From Frankiales bacterium (GTDB lineage: Bacteria; Actinomycetota; Actinomycetes; Mycobacteriales; Jatrophihabitantaceae), in NCBI GenBank assembly GCA_025966315.1, contig JAOPUZ010000040.1, positions 59,188 to 123,187 of the forward strand: a DNA stretch of 64,000 nt, read 5' to 3'. Below the pieces are notes generated by a model that saw only the letters and a program-made list of their open reading frames with translations, did no database searches and was not told where the DNA came from. Below are positions 53,992 through 63,652 of the stretch, piece after piece. The translations under genes and the position numbers were made by a program. Numbering within the stretch: the first letter of the stretch is position 1; every line of letters begins with the position of its first letter.

Positions 53992-55629
53992 TCAGCCGGT
54001 CAGTTCGAAGCCTTCGTAGTTGTTGGCCACGACCTCGTCGCATTTCTTGCGGTAATTACCGACGCCGCCGACGTAGGGCATGAAGACCCGAGGCTTACCT
54101 GGAATGTTGGCGCCGAGGTACCAGGAGTTGGCGCGCGGGTACAGCGTGAGGTTTGCAACCTCGTTCACGTGCTCCACCCACTGGTCCTCGGCCTCGGCCA
54201 TCGGCTCGATGTTCTCGAGCCCGTTCTTCTTCAGGTACGTGATCGTGTCGATGATCCAGTCGACGTGCTGTTCGATCGAGGTCGTCATGTTCGACAGCAC
54301 CGACGGACTGCCCGGGCCGGTGATCATGAACATGTTCGGGAAGCCGACGGTCGAAATGCCGAGGTACGTACGAGGACCGGCGTCCCACTTGTCCTGCAGT
54401 GACAAGCCGTCCTTACCGACGATGCCCATTCGGAACAGCGGCCCGGTCATCGCGTCGAAGCCGGTGGCGAAGACGAGTACGTCCAGGTCGTAGGAATCGG
54501 CGGTGGTGCGCAAACCGGTCGGCGTGATCTCTTCGATGGGGTTCGTCTTGACGTCGACGAGGGTCACGTTGTCGCGGTTGTAGGTCTCGAAGTAGCCACT
54601 GTCGATGCAGATTCGCTTTGTGCCGATGGGGTAACCCTTCGGCGCGAGCAGCTCGGCGACCTCTGGGTTCTTGACGGTCTGCCGGATCTTGTTCCGCACG
54701 AATTCGGCGACGAACTCGTTCGCTTCCGGGTTGGTCGTGATGTCGTTGAAGGTAGCCAACAGTGCGGCGTAGTTTCCCCAGGCGCCTTCGAAGGCGGCCT
54801 GTCGCTCCTCTTCGGTGGCGTCCAGCGCGGACCGGTCCGAAAACGCGGGAATCTCGACGCCGACGGCGGACTCGCGCGCAGCTTGCCGATGCTGGGGGTA
54901 CGTCTGTTTCCATTCTTGCTCGAAGGCCGGGTCCATCTTGGTGTTGTTGGAAGGCAGGCTGTAATTCGGAGTCCGCTGGAAGACGTGCAGGTGTTCGGAC
55001 TGCTCGGCCAGGACCGGGATGGCCTGGATCCCGGTCGATCCGGTGCCGATGATGCCGACCCGTTTGCCGGTCAGGTCCACGCCCTCGGCCGGCCAGCGCG
55101 AGGTGTGGTACCACTGGCCTTCGAAGGACTCGATCCCCTTGAAATTCGGTACGTTGGTCGCGGACAGGCAGCCGGCCGCGGTGATGAAGTACTTGGCCGA
55201 CACGGAGTCCCCGCGGTCGGTCTCGATGAGCCAGCGCTTGGTGTCGTCGTCGAAGCTGGCCCCAACGACCCGGGTGCCGAACTGGATGTCACGCCGCAGG
55301 TCGAATCGGTCGGCCACATGGTTGGCGTACTTCTCCAGGTCTGCTTGCGGCGAGTAGAACTCCGACCATTTCCACTCCTGCTCCATTTCGGAGGAGAAGG
55401 ACAGGGAGTACTGCATGCTCGGGCTGTCCACGCGCGCGCCGGGATAGCGATTCCAGTACCAGGTGCCGCCGACGCCTTCACCGGTCTCGAAGACGCGCGC
55501 GGACAAGCCCTTTTCGCGTAGCCGGTGAAGCATGTACATCCCGGCGAATCCGGCCCCGACGACGACCGCGTCGTATTCGGTGTGGGATACGAGGTTGGAC
55601 GCGACTGATTCTTCCTGCGCCTGCGACAT
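53992..55629 (-). CDS. Baeyer-Villiger flavin monooxygenase (canonical)
   Basis: 545 aa. FAD motif VVVGAGFAGMYMLHRL (22-37), the BVMO fingerprint FEGQWYHTSRWP (169-180) fully conserved, the NADPH motif GIIGTGSTGIQAIP, then ATGFDAMTG and ITGPGSPSVLSNM. It matches cyclohexanone/phenylacetone-type monooxygenases that insert O2-derived oxygen beside a carbonyl to form esters or lactones. It is divergent from the LLM gene at 55859 across a shared promoter region with a CRP-like site. Confidence 0.93.
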   Translation of the reverse strand: MSQAQEESVASNLVSHTEYDAVVVGAGFAGMYMLHRLREKGLSARVFETGEGVGGTWYWNRYPGARVDSPSMQYSLSFSSEMEQEWKWSEFYSPQADLEKYANHVADRFDLRRDIQFGTRVVGASFDDDTKRWLIETDRGDSVSAKYFITAAGCLSATNVPNFKGIESFEGQWYHTSRWPAEGVDLTGKRVGIIGTGSTGIQAIPVLAEQSEHLHVFQRTPNYSLPSNNTKMDPAFEQEWKQTYPQHRQAARESAVGVEIPAFSDRSALDATEEERQAAFEGAWGNYAALLATFNDITTNPEANEFVAEFVRNKIRQTVKNPEVAELLAPKGYPIGTKRICIDSGYFETYNRDNVTLVDVKTNPIEEITPTGLRTTADSYDLDVLVFATGFDAMTGPLFRMGIVGKDGLSLQDKWDAGPRTYLGISTVGFPNMFMITGPGSPSVLSNMTTSIEQHVDWIIDTITYLKKNGLENIEPMAEAEDQWVEHVNEVANLTLYPRANSWYLGANIPGKPRVFMPYVGGVGNYRKKCDEVVANNYEGFELTG

Positions 55630-55646
55630 GGAAAGCCCTTCCGCAC

Positions 55647-55676
55647 CAGTTATAAGTGGCGAACGACACAGTTATA
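55647..55676. promoter_or_regulatory. CAGTTATA direct repeats near the monooxygenase promoter
   Basis: Two exact copies of CAGTTATA at 55647-55654 and 55669-55676, 22 bp (two helical turns) apart, 20-50 bp upstream of the leftward monooxygenase start. On the minus strand they read TATAACTG and overlap a plausible -10 region. The geometry suits a repressor or activator touching one DNA face. Confidence 0.4.
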
Positions 55677-55699
55677 CCTGAGTTACGCCGGGCCTCCGC

Positions 55700-55714
55700 T
55701 GTGATCGCAGTCAC
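55700..55714. promoter_or_regulatory. CRP/FNR-like site TGTGA-N6-TCAC
   Basis: TGTGATCGCAGTCAC matches the mycobacterial and enteric CRP consensus TGTGA-N6-TCACA except for the last base. It lies between the divergent monooxygenase and LLM genes, 71 bp from the former and 145 bp from the latter. It could link both to carbon or cAMP signalling. Confidence 0.45.
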
Positions 55715-55858
55715 GCCGCCGATTAAGCCTTTTCAGCGCCCTCAGGAGCCGAAACCGCACACGAAATTCAGGCCCTTCGCCCGCGCCAAACCGGCGCTGA
55801 AACTGATAGCGTTCGCTGAGTCTATGGGCGCTTTCGACACAAATTGGGTGGTGTGGTG

Positions 55859-57088
55859 ATGACGGGAACAGGCTTGCGACACGGAATTTTCATGGCTCCT
55901 TTCCATGGCATGGCTGAAAATCCGACCTTGACGCTGGAACGCGATCTTGAATTGATCGAGTTCCTCGACAAGCTCGGCTTTCACGAGGCCTGGATCGGCG
56001 AGCATCATTCCGCGGGCTTCGAAACCATCAGCTCGCCCGAGATATTCATTGCCGCCGCGGCGGAGCGCACGAAGCACATCCGGCTCGGAACCGGCGTCAT
56101 CTCGCTGCCCTATCACAACCCGTTGATGGTGGCCAACCGCATCATCCAGCTGGATCACATGACCCGCGGGCGGGTGATGTTCGGGGTCGGACCGGGACTG
56201 CTGGCCTCGGATGCGTTGATGCTCGGCATCGATCCGTCGGTACAACGCGATCGGATGGCCGAGGGTTTGGACGTCATCCTGCGTTTGTTCCAGGGCGAGG
56301 TCGTCACCGAGAAGACCGACTGGTACACGCTTTCCGAGGCGGCCGTGCACCTGTTGCCGTACACCAAGCCGCATCCCGAGGTCGCAGTAGCGAGCGCGGT
56401 GACACCATCCGGCGGGCGGCTCGCGGGTAAGTACGACCTCGGCATGTTGTGCGTGGCGGCCGGTGACCGGGCCGGCTTCGACGCGCTCGACGTGAACTGG
56501 CGGATCGCGCAGGAAATCGCCGCCGACAACGGCCGGGTGATGGACCCCAGCCGGTTGCGGCTGGTCGTGTCGATGCACCTGGCCGAGACCCGCGAGGAGG
56601 CCGAGCGTGCGGTCCGCTTCGGGCTGAAGGGCCAGGTCGACTACCTGAACAACAACATGCCTCGAATCTTCGTGCCCGAGGGCGAAGACACCACTGATTG
56701 GTTCATCGAGCAGAAGCTCGCCGTGATCGGCACGCCGGAAGACGCGATCGCCCGCATCGAGCGCCTCTTCGAGAAGCAGGGCGAATTCGGAGCCGTGCTA
56801 CTCGGAGCGAACAACTGGGCCGACTGGCACGAGACCCTGCGCTCCTATGAGCTCTACGCGCGTTACGTCATCCCGCACTTCGACAATTCGAACGCGGCCC
56901 GGGAGGACTCCTACAAATGGGTGACGAAGCATCAATCCGAGCTGACCGGCATGCGGAAAGCCGCGGCCCAGAAGATGATCGACCGGCATGAATCCGAGTG
57001 GAAGGACAAGCATGCCAACGACGCGGTCGGCGACGATGCTGCAGCACCCAGCCGCCCGAAAGCCGGCGAGGAGTCCACATTCGGCTAG
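55859..57088 (+). CDS. LLM flavin monooxygenase, limonene-monooxygenase-like
   Basis: 409 aa from the ATG at 55859 (a GTG 15 bp upstream is an alternative). A bacterial-luciferase-like barrel: HGIFMAPFHG, AWIGEHHSAGFE, LGTGVISLPYHNPLMVANRIIQLDHMTRGRVMFGVGPG. The EHH motif and the long C-terminal tail fit limonene 1,2-monooxygenase (LimB) and related FMNH2-dependent enzymes that epoxidise terpenes. It would need a separate flavin reductase. Followed by a VOC gene 15 bp on. Confidence 0.85.
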   Translation: MTGTGLRHGIFMAPFHGMAENPTLTLERDLELIEFLDKLGFHEAWIGEHHSAGFETISSPEIFIAAAAERTKHIRLGTGVISLPYHNPLMVANRIIQLDHMTRGRVMFGVGPGLLASDALMLGIDPSVQRDRMAEGLDVILRLFQGEVVTEKTDWYTLSEAAVHLLPYTKPHPEVAVASAVTPSGGRLAGKYDLGMLCVAAGDRAGFDALDVNWRIAQEIAADNGRVMDPSRLRLVVSMHLAETREEAERAVRFGLKGQVDYLNNNMPRIFVPEGEDTTDWFIEQKLAVIGTPEDAIARIERLFEKQGEFGAVLLGANNWADWHETLRSYELYARYVIPHFDNSNAAREDSYKWVTKHQSELTGMRKAAAQKMIDRHESEWKDKHANDAVGDDAAAPSRPKAGEESTFG

Positions 57089-57103
57089 CGCCGGGCGAGC
57101 GTC

Positions 57104-57454
57104 GTGAGCGTGCAACGGATCGTCCCGGATCTGCCCAGTGCGTCGTTGCCCGCGGCCCAACAGTTCTACGCCGACGTGCTCGGCTTGATCACCGTGATGG
57201 ACCACGGCTGGATCGTCACGATGAGCGACCCGCTGCATCCGGGTGTCCAGTTGAGTTTGATGACACACGACCGGACTGCACCGACCAGGCCGAACGTGTC
57301 GATCCAGGTCGATGACCTGGACGTTGCGTATGCCGCGGCCGTTGCCGCCGGTGCCGAGATCGTGCATCCGGTGACTGTCGAGCCGTGGGGCGTACGGCGG
57401 TTCCTCGTGCGTGACCCGGACGGCAACGTCATCAACGTCCTAGAACACGGCTGA
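57104..57454 (+). CDS. VOC-family protein (glyoxalase fold), copy 1
   Basis: 116 aa from a GTG. Two betaalphabetabetabeta units: VQRIVPDLPSASLPAAQQFYADVLGL and VSIQVDDLDVAYAAAVAAGAEI, ending in FLVRDPDGNVINVLEHG with a metal-ligand Glu. Members include glyoxalases, epimerases, extradiol dioxygenases and resistance proteins. It follows the LLM monooxygenase closely and may act on its product. Confidence 0.88.
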   Translation: MSVQRIVPDLPSASLPAAQQFYADVLGLITVMDHGWIVTMSDPLHPGVQLSLMTHDRTAPTRPNVSIQVDDLDVAYAAAVAAGAEIVHPVTVEPWGVRRFLVRDPDGNVINVLEHG

Positions 57455-57538
57455 GCCAGCCGGGCGGCTATCCGGCGAACTCGGCTGTACCGCGCGACGG
57501 GCTGGGTACCCGCATCATCGGCTGTACCGCGTCATCGG

Positions 57539-58813
57539 CTATACCGCGACGTCGGCGACAGTCTCGGCCAGCAGCGATTTCGCCGACTGTGGTGGCGTCG
57601 GAGCGGGCAGGTGGTGGGTCTTGGATTTGAAGAGCAGCCGCACGCTAATGGCCAGCACGCCACAGGCCGCCATCACGATGGCTAGCGGCCGGACGTCGGC
57701 CGGGCCGCCGAGACCGACCAGCGGCGCCACGGCGGCACCGCAAGAAAACCGCATCAAGCCCAGCAACGCGGAGGCGCTGCCGGCCGCATGCGGAAAGTCG
57801 TTCAGCGCCAGGGCGGTTGCGTTCGGTCCGATGAAGCCGAGCGAGGTGATGACGACGACGGTGCAGCACAACATGCCGGCCAGGCCGCCGAACGACGCGA
57901 GCGCCAACACCAGCATCGCCACGCCACCCGCGGCCACGCCGACCAGACCAGCCGTCAGCAGCCGCGGAGAACCTAGCCGGGCGACGATCCGCCCGTTGAT
58001 CTGGCTGCCGACGACCAGTCCGATCGCATTCAACGCGAAGACCAGGCTGAACATCTGCGGGCTCAGGCCGTAGACGTTCTCCATCACGAACGACGAGCCG
58101 GCGATATAGGCGAAGATGGTGCCGAAGCCGAAGGCGCAGGCCAGCGCGTTGACCAGGAAGTTCCGGTCCGTCGCTACTGACCGCATCGTGCGGGCGGCCT
58201 CGCCCAGAGTGCCGGTCGACCGGGAACTGGGCGGCAGCGTCTCGGGCAGCCGGAGCGCGGCGATGCCGAGCAGCACGAAGCCGGCCAGCGCCAAGGTGAG
58301 GAACAGCAACCGCCAGGAGCCGAGGTGCAGCAATTCGGCGCCGATCTGTGGCGCCAGGATCGGTCCGGCACCGGTGACCAGCATCAGCACCGAGAAGAAC
58401 CGGGCGGCCATCGTGCCTGAGTATTGGTCGCGAACGATGGCCTGGGCCACGACGAGCCCGGCCGAACCGCCGACCCCCTGGACGAACCGAAGCGCAATCA
58501 GGGCCGCGATGTTCGGGGCCAGCGCGCAGGCCGCCGAGGCCAGAATGAATGCGGCGAGGCCGAAGAACAGCGGCTTGCGGCGGCCGAGCCGGTCGCTCAG
58601 CGGCCCGATCAGCACCTGGCCGACCGCCAACCCAATCAAACAGGCCGTCAAGGAAAGCTGCACAGCGGAGGCCGAAGAATGCAGATCCTGGCTGATTCGC
58701 GGCAACGCGGGTAGATACATATCGATGCAAAGCGGGCCGAACCCGGTCAGCGAACCGACGATCAGGATCATGCGCGCCGGAATTCGATCCGAACCGCCCG
58801 CCATCGCCGTCAC
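57539..58813 (-). CDS. Bcr/CflA-type MFS exporter (copy 2)
   Basis: 424 aa, GTG start (an ATG 9 bp later is possible). The signature FGPLCIDMYLPALPRI and GPLSDRLGRRKPLF are the same as in copy 1 at 41074, and long identical stretches run through the protein (for example IVRDQYSGT, LAPQIGAELLHLGSW, FIGPNATALALNDFP). The two are clear paralogues. Likely exports a toxic substrate or intermediate. Confidence 0.9.
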   Translation of the reverse strand: MTAMAGGSDRIPARMILIVGSLTGFGPLCIDMYLPALPRISQDLHSSASAVQLSLTACLIGLAVGQVLIGPLSDRLGRRKPLFFGLAAFILASAACALAPNIAALIALRFVQGVGGSAGLVVAQAIVRDQYSGTMAARFFSVLMLVTGAGPILAPQIGAELLHLGSWRLLFLTLALAGFVLLGIAALRLPETLPPSSRSTGTLGEAARTMRSVATDRNFLVNALACAFGFGTIFAYIAGSSFVMENVYGLSPQMFSLVFALNAIGLVVGSQINGRIVARLGSPRLLTAGLVGVAAGGVAMLVLALASFGGLAGMLCCTVVVITSLGFIGPNATALALNDFPHAAGSASALLGLMRFSCGAAVAPLVGLGGPADVRPLAIVMAACGVLAISVRLLFKSKTHHLPAPTPPQSAKSLLAETVADVAV

Positions 58814-59018
58814 CGGCGGGTGGGGGTGGCGGATTGCCCGCGGACAAGACAGCCGCGGTCGGCGCGGTTCGTTCGTTTCACAAACTTATTTAACCATCGG
58901 CGATCGTCGATCCCCACCGATAATCCGTCGTGTGCGGCTTGGGATTGCTCACACTCGCGCGGAGCCTTGTTTACTCCCGCGCGACAAGGGCGGAATATCA
59001 CTGCGGCATACTGCCGAA

Positions 59019-60056
59019 ATGCGATACGTGATCATCGGCGCCGGGGCGATCGGCGCAACAATAGGCGGCCGACTGGCCGAGGCCGGCCGTGACGTCGTCC
59101 TCGTCGCCCGTGGCGCTCACGAGCGGGCGCTCCGTACTGATGGCCTGCATCTGGCTCTGCCGGATCGCGAGCTGCACCTCAAACTGCCTGCCTGCACCGT
59201 CGAGAACCTCGAGCTACGAGCCCAAGACGTCCTTATTCTGGCGGTGAAATCCCAGCATTCCGAGGGAGTAATTGCTCAATTAGCCGCTAAACGTATTGAT
59301 TCGTACACAGCCGGCGAAGTGCTCACCCTCGTATGCGCGCAGAACGGCATCAGCAACGAGGACACCGGCTTGCGATTCTTCGCCAATGTCATCGGCATGT
59401 GCGTCAACCTGCCGGCCACCCACCTGGAACCCGGTCACATCGACGCCAACGGCTGGCCCGAGAGCGGCATCCTGCAACTCGGCCGCTATCCGGTGGGCAG
59501 CGAGGATCGCGACGGCGTGGGCGCCACCTCGGTTGCCGACCTGCAGAACAGCGGCTTCATGTCCGTGCTGCGCGACGACGTGATGGCTTGGAAGCGCGCC
59601 AAGCTGGTGCGCAATCTCGGCAATGCACTCGAGGTGCTGTGCCCAGGCATAGACGACGCCGACGAGTCCACGGACTCGCAGCGCCGGCGGGCGGATCTGC
59701 GGGAGGTGCGCCGGCGCAACACCGAAGAAGCGAAGGCGTGCTTCGAGGCTGCCGGTATGACTTGTGTGACCAACGACGAATGGAACGGCTACATCGGCGA
59801 TCATGCGCAGGCGGTGGCGATCGGCGACCGGCCGCGCCAGGGTGGATCGACCTGGCAAAGCATTCAACGTGGCCAGGGCTCGGTCGAGACGGATTTCCTG
59901 AATGGCGAAATTGCCCGACTCGGTCGCCTGTACGGTGTGCCGACCCCGATCAATGTCGCCATCCAGGCGGCGATGCGGATCGTGGACACCTCCGGTTCGG
60001 GCGCTCAACCCATCGAGCCGGCCGACCTGCTCGCCGAGTCGGTGACCGCGGGTTAG
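59019..60056 (+). CDS. ketopantoate reductase-family oxidoreductase (ApbA/PanE)
   Basis: 345 aa from the ATG at 59019; the open frame upstream covers the MFS shadow. Rossmann motif [23 protein letters not shown] at the start, LILAVKSQ near residue 75, [10 protein letters not shown] and the catalytic Lys in [16 protein letters not shown]. True PanE works in pantothenate synthesis; the catabolic context suggests instead a paralogue reducing another 2-oxoacid or 2-ketolactone. Its stop overlaps the convergent SDR stop by 4 bp. Confidence 0.88.
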   Translation: MRYVIIGAGAIGATIGGRLAEAGRDVVLVARGAHERALRTDGLHLALPDRELHLKLPACTVENLELRAQDVLILAVKSQHSEGVIAQLAAKRIDSYTAGEVLTLVCAQNGISNEDTGLRFFANVIGMCVNLPATHLEPGHIDANGWPESGILQLGRYPVGSEDRDGVGATSVADLQNSGFMSVLRDDVMAWKRAKLVRNLGNALEVLCPGIDDADESTDSQRRRADLREVRRRNTEEAKACFEAAGMTCVTNDEWNGYIGDHAQAVAIGDRPRQGGSTWQSIQRGQGSVETDFLNGEIARLGRLYGVPTPINVAIQAAMRIVDTSGSGAQPIEPADLLAESVTAG

Positions 60057-60829
60057 CCGCGTCCCACGAAGGGCATGTCCGTCGCCATCACGGTGAGGAA
60101 CAGAACGTTGGCCTCTTTCGGTAAGCCCGCCATGTAGGCGACGGCCTGGGCAACGTTCTCGACGTCCATCCGGGGCTCGACCATACGATCGCCGTTGGGC
60201 TGAAGTGCCCCGTCCGTTCCCATCCGCTGTACCAGCACGGTATCGGCGTTGCCGATGTCGATCTGACCGCAGGCAATTCCGTAGGCGCGCCCGTCCAACG
60301 AAGTGGATTTGGTCAGCCCGGTTATCGCGTGCTTGCTGGCCGTGTACGGCGCCGAAAACGGTCTCGGTACCTCGGCCGACAGCGAGCCGTTGTTGATGAT
60401 CCGGCCGCCCGCCGGCTGCTGGCCCTTCATGATTCGAAACGCTTCCTGGGTGCACAGGAATGCACCGGTCAGGTTTGTGTCGATGACCCGGCGCCACTGT
60501 TCGAAGGTGAGTTCTTCCAAGGGCACCGCCGGCGCCCCGAGACCGGCATTGTTGAACAGCAGATCCAGTCGGCCATAGCGATTTCGAACCTCGGCGAAAA
60601 GCTCAGCCACGGAATCGGGCGCAGTCACGTCCGCCACGAATGCGCTGACCTCACCAGGTAACGCCGCGGCCTGGGCCACCACCTCGGCCAGCGCTTCGGG
60701 ACGGCGACCGCTCACCACCACGGACATCCCGCTACCAGCCAAATTCAAGGCGACCGCGCGGCCGATACCCGACCCTCCCCCGGTCACTACGGCGACTTTG
60801 CGGCCTTCGCGCTGCGACGGATCCGCCAC
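60053..60829 (-). CDS. short-chain dehydrogenase/reductase
   Basis: 258 aa from a GTG at 60829 with GGAGG seven bases upstream. SDR signatures: [21 protein letters not shown], the catalytic Ser in NNGSLSAE, and YTASKHA with Tyr and Lys. NAD(P)H-dependent. It probably interconverts an alcohol and ketone in the pathway, for instance making the ketone for a Baeyer-Villiger step. Divergent from the VOC gene at 60933. Confidence 0.92.
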   Translation of the reverse strand: MADPSQREGRKVAVVTGGGSGIGRAVALNLAGSGMSVVVSGRRPEALAEVVAQAAALPGEVSAFVADVTAPDSVAELFAEVRNRYGRLDLLFNNAGLGAPAVPLEELTFEQWRRVIDTNLTGAFLCTQEAFRIMKGQQPAGGRIINNGSLSAEVPRPFSAPYTASKHAITGLTKSTSLDGRAYGIACGQIDIGNADTVLVQRMGTDGALQPNGDRMVEPRMDVENVAQAVAYMAGLPKEANVLFLTVMATDMPFVGRG

Positions 60830-60932
60830 GGGTACCTCCGTAATTGTGGCCGGCGATGAAATGCCGACGAGTGATCCGAATAGTCGCCGACCGATTGACC
60901 GACCGCAAGCCCCGACGCTAGCGTCACGATTC

Positions 60933-61412
60933 ATGCCTAGCTCTGAGCACGGTTCGTTGTCGACTGAGCTCGCCTCAGAGCCCCCGACCGACTCCCCGTC
61001 GGAGCAGGTGACCGTCGATCACGTGGGCATGCTGGTTCGCGACATCGGCGCCGGAATCGCGTTTTTCACCGGGCTCGGACTAGAAATCCTTCGTCGCCAG
61101 CGCATCGACGATGCCTCGGTGGAGACGGTGTATTTGGGCGGCGGGAACGGCGGCGTCATCCAACTTCTCGAACCAGACGCCGACAGTCCGCTCCGAGCCC
61201 AGGTCGATCAGGGCGGCGAGGGCCTGCACCATATCTGCCTGGCGACCGACGACATGGACGCATTAGCCAGGACGATTCCGGGCGAAGGGCCACTGCGCAT
61301 AATTCGCGGTGGCCGCGACAAATGGACCTGTTTCCTGTCCCAGAAACAATTCGGCGCATTCATCGAACTGGCCCAGGCCACTCGGCCGGCATCACTCGGA
61401 CCTGAGGTATAG
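60933..61412 (+). CDS. VOC-family protein, methylmalonyl-CoA-epimerase-like (copy 2)
   Basis: 159 aa; I took the ATG at 60933, as the upstream frame overlaps the SDR gene. After a polar leader comes [31 protein letters not shown] and [14 protein letters not shown], with the His/Glu metal ligands of the epimerase-like VOC branch. [14 protein letters not shown] closes the second half. Substrate unknown; a CoA thioester or lactone isomer is plausible. Confidence 0.85.
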   Translation: MPSSEHGSLSTELASEPPTDSPSEQVTVDHVGMLVRDIGAGIAFFTGLGLEILRRQRIDDASVETVYLGGGNGGVIQLLEPDADSPLRAQVDQGGEGLHHICLATDDMDALARTIPGEGPLRIIRGGRDKWTCFLSQKQFGAFIELAQATRPASLGPEV

Positions 61413-61468
61413 CCCCGGATCCGAGGCGAACGGCCAGCGCAATCCGACTTCATCGAGGAGATCGATCA

Positions 61469-62452
61469 ATGGCGATCGTCAACACCGTTACGGGTCCCAG
61501 AGAAACGACCGAGCTCGGCCAGACGCTGATGCACGAACACTTGTTCGTACTCACCCCCGAGATCAACCGGGATTTTCCCGAGATCAGCTGGCGCGGCGAC
61601 AAAGCCGACCGCATGGCCCAGACCGTGGAAAAGCTGAAGGCGGCCAAAGAGCGCGGCATCGACACGATCGTTGACCTGACCGTGCTAGGCATGGATCGCT
61701 ACATCCCAAATATCCAACGCGTGCTTTCCGAAGTGAACATGAACGTCATCGTGGCGACGGGCATTTACACCTACGACCATCTGCCGCACTTCTTCGAGCT
61801 GCATGCGCCGGCCAAACCCGGTGACCGCGACATTCTCACCGAGATCTTCGTTTCCGACATCACCAAGGGGATCGGCGACTCGGGAGCGAAGGCCGCAATC
61901 CTGAAGTGCTGTACCGACAAGGCGGGCGTGACCCCGAACATCGACCGGATTCTTCGCGCGGTCGCGCGGGCCCATCGCGAGACCGGCGTGCCGATCAGTA
62001 CCCATTCGGATCCCAACCTGGAAAACGGCTTGGATCAGCAACGGGTCTTCGCCTCCGAGGGCGTCGATTTGACCCGGGTCGTAATCGGCCACTCGGGCGA
62101 TACGTCGAACCTCGATTACCTCAGGCGGGTCATGGATCAGGGCTCGACGATCGGCTGCGACCGTTTCGGTCTGTACCGCGAGAACTTCATAACCATGAAT
62201 CAGCGCATCGACACCATTGTGCAACTCTGCGCTGAGGGCTATGCGGATCGAATCGTGCTATCCCACGACTCGATATGTCACCTGGACTGGATGCCGGAGG
62301 CCGCGCCGAACGCGATGCCCGACTGGGTGCTCACCCACGTCTCGGACAAGATCCTGCCGGCCTTGCTCGCCAAAGGCGTGACGCCGGCGCAGGTCGAACA
62401 GCTGATGGTGAGCAACCCGGCGCGGATGTTCGCCCAGCAGGGCTCCTACTGA
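61469..62452 (+). CDS. phosphotriesterase-like lactonase (PLL/amidohydrolase)
   Basis: 327 aa with GAGGAG ahead of the ATG. Binuclear metal site residues are present: H22 and H24 in LMHEHLF, the carboxylated Lys in AAILKCCTDKAG, His in PISTHSDPN and VVIGHSGDTS, and the Asp in VLSHDSICH. Many such proteins hydrolyse lactones rather than phosphotriesters. In this island a lactonase would open the ring made by the Baeyer-Villiger enzymes. The stop overlaps the next start (TGATG). Confidence 0.9.
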   Translation: MAIVNTVTGPRETTELGQTLMHEHLFVLTPEINRDFPEISWRGDKADRMAQTVEKLKAAKERGIDTIVDLTVLGMDRYIPNIQRVLSEVNMNVIVATGIYTYDHLPHFFELHAPAKPGDRDILTEIFVSDITKGIGDSGAKAAILKCCTDKAGVTPNIDRILRAVARAHRETGVPISTHSDPNLENGLDQQRVFASEGVDLTRVVIGHSGDTSNLDYLRRVMDQGSTIGCDRFGLYRENFITMNQRIDTIVQLCAEGYADRIVLSHDSICHLDWMPEAAPNAMPDWVLTHVSDKILPALLAKGVTPAQVEQLMVSNPARMFAQQGSY

Positions 62453-63423
62453 TGCGTACGGTGCGGCTCGGACGGCTGGAGGTCTCCGCACAGGGCTTGG
62501 GCTGCATGGGGATGAGCGAGTGGTACGGCAGTGCCGACTGGGACACCTCGATCGCCACCATCCACCGCGCCATTGAACTCGGCGTGAGCCTGATCGACAC
62601 GGCCGACGTCTACGGCTCCGGCCACAACGAAGTGCTGGTCGGACGGGCGGTGCACGACCGGCGGGGGTTGGTTCAGCTGGCCACGAAGTTCGGCATCGAC
62701 CGCAGCGCGGGCAATGACGCCCGGATCATCCGGGGTGACCGTCGTTATGTGAAGCGCTCCTGTGAAACGTCGCTGTTGCGGCTGGGCGTCGATGTCATCG
62801 ACCTGTACTACCTGCATCGCCCGTCCCAGACTGCTGAAATCGAAGAGACCGTCGGCGCGATGGCCGAGCTCGTCGACGAAGGCAAGGTTCGCTTTCTGGG
62901 ATTGTCCGAGGTGGACGAGGTCCTGCTGCGCCGCGCGCACGCGATCCATCCGATCAGCGCGGTACAAAGCGAATACTCGATCTGGACGCGGGACGCCGAG
63001 CCGGTCACGAGCGCGATGGCGGAGTTGGGCATCGGGCTGGTGCCCTACGCGCCGCTCGGACGGGGCTTTCTCGCGGGCACGGTGGACGTCAGCACCCTGG
63101 AGCCCAGCGACTTCCGGGTCCACAACGCGCGCTTCAATGGCGAGGCCGCCAAGGCCAACCAGGCCATTGCCGACGCGGTGCGGGCGGTGGCCCAGCGATA
63201 CGAGGCCACGGCCGCGCAGGTCTCCTTGGCCTGGGTATCCGCCCAGTCCGACCGGCTCGGGGTACAGATCGCACCGATCCCGGGGACGAAACACGTGCAC
63301 TGGCTGGAGCAGAACGTAGCCGCCCTGGACCTGCGGCTGACGGCCGCCGACCTCGCCGAGTTGGATTCGTTGGGCAAGCTCGTAGTGGGCGAGCGAAGTC
63401 AGCTTCGCAACGCCAACCGCTGA
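62452..63423 (+). CDS. aldo/keto reductase
   Basis: 323 aa from the ATG at 62452, coupled to the lactonase gene. Catalytic tetrad region: DTADVYGSGHNEVLVG with Asp and Tyr, TKFGID with Lys and YYLHRP with His. C-terminal NADPH-binding PIPGTKHVHWLEQN is typical of the AKR13/YakC-like group. It may reduce an aldehyde or ketone formed in the pathway. Confidence 0.92.
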   Translation: MRTVRLGRLEVSAQGLGCMGMSEWYGSADWDTSIATIHRAIELGVSLIDTADVYGSGHNEVLVGRAVHDRRGLVQLATKFGIDRSAGNDARIIRGDRRYVKRSCETSLLRLGVDVIDLYYLHRPSQTAEIEETVGAMAELVDEGKVRFLGLSEVDEVLLRRAHAIHPISAVQSEYSIWTRDAEPVTSAMAELGIGLVPYAPLGRGFLAGTVDVSTLEPSDFRVHNARFNGEAAKANQAIADAVRAVAQRYEATAAQVSLAWVSAQSDRLGVQIAPIPGTKHVHWLEQNVAALDLRLTAADLAELDSLGKLVVGERSQLRNANR

Positions 63424-63469
63424 CCCTTGGCCCCAGCCGACGAAGCGATCGCAGCCCAACAAGACGACC

Positions 63470-63538
63470 CAGCCCAACACGGCAACGCAGCCATAAAGGC
63501 AACGCAGCCCAACACGGCAACGCAGCCATGAAGGCAAC
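63470..63538. repeat. two-copy 35-bp tandem repeat after the AKR gene
   Basis: Units 63470-63504 and 63505-63538 differ at one base. An earlier, shorter related piece (GCAGCCCAACA near 63451) precedes them. The repeat lies in the gap between the AKR stop and the HNH gene and has no coding features. Confidence 0.8.
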
Positions 63539-63652
63539 ATTGATGGGCGCTCATCAGGCACGATCGTCACCGTCAATCGGATGACGGCGTTTTGTTTGGG
63601 GTTACCAGCGTTGGGGTGGGTGGTTGGTGTAGGTGCGGCTGAGGGGGCTGGT

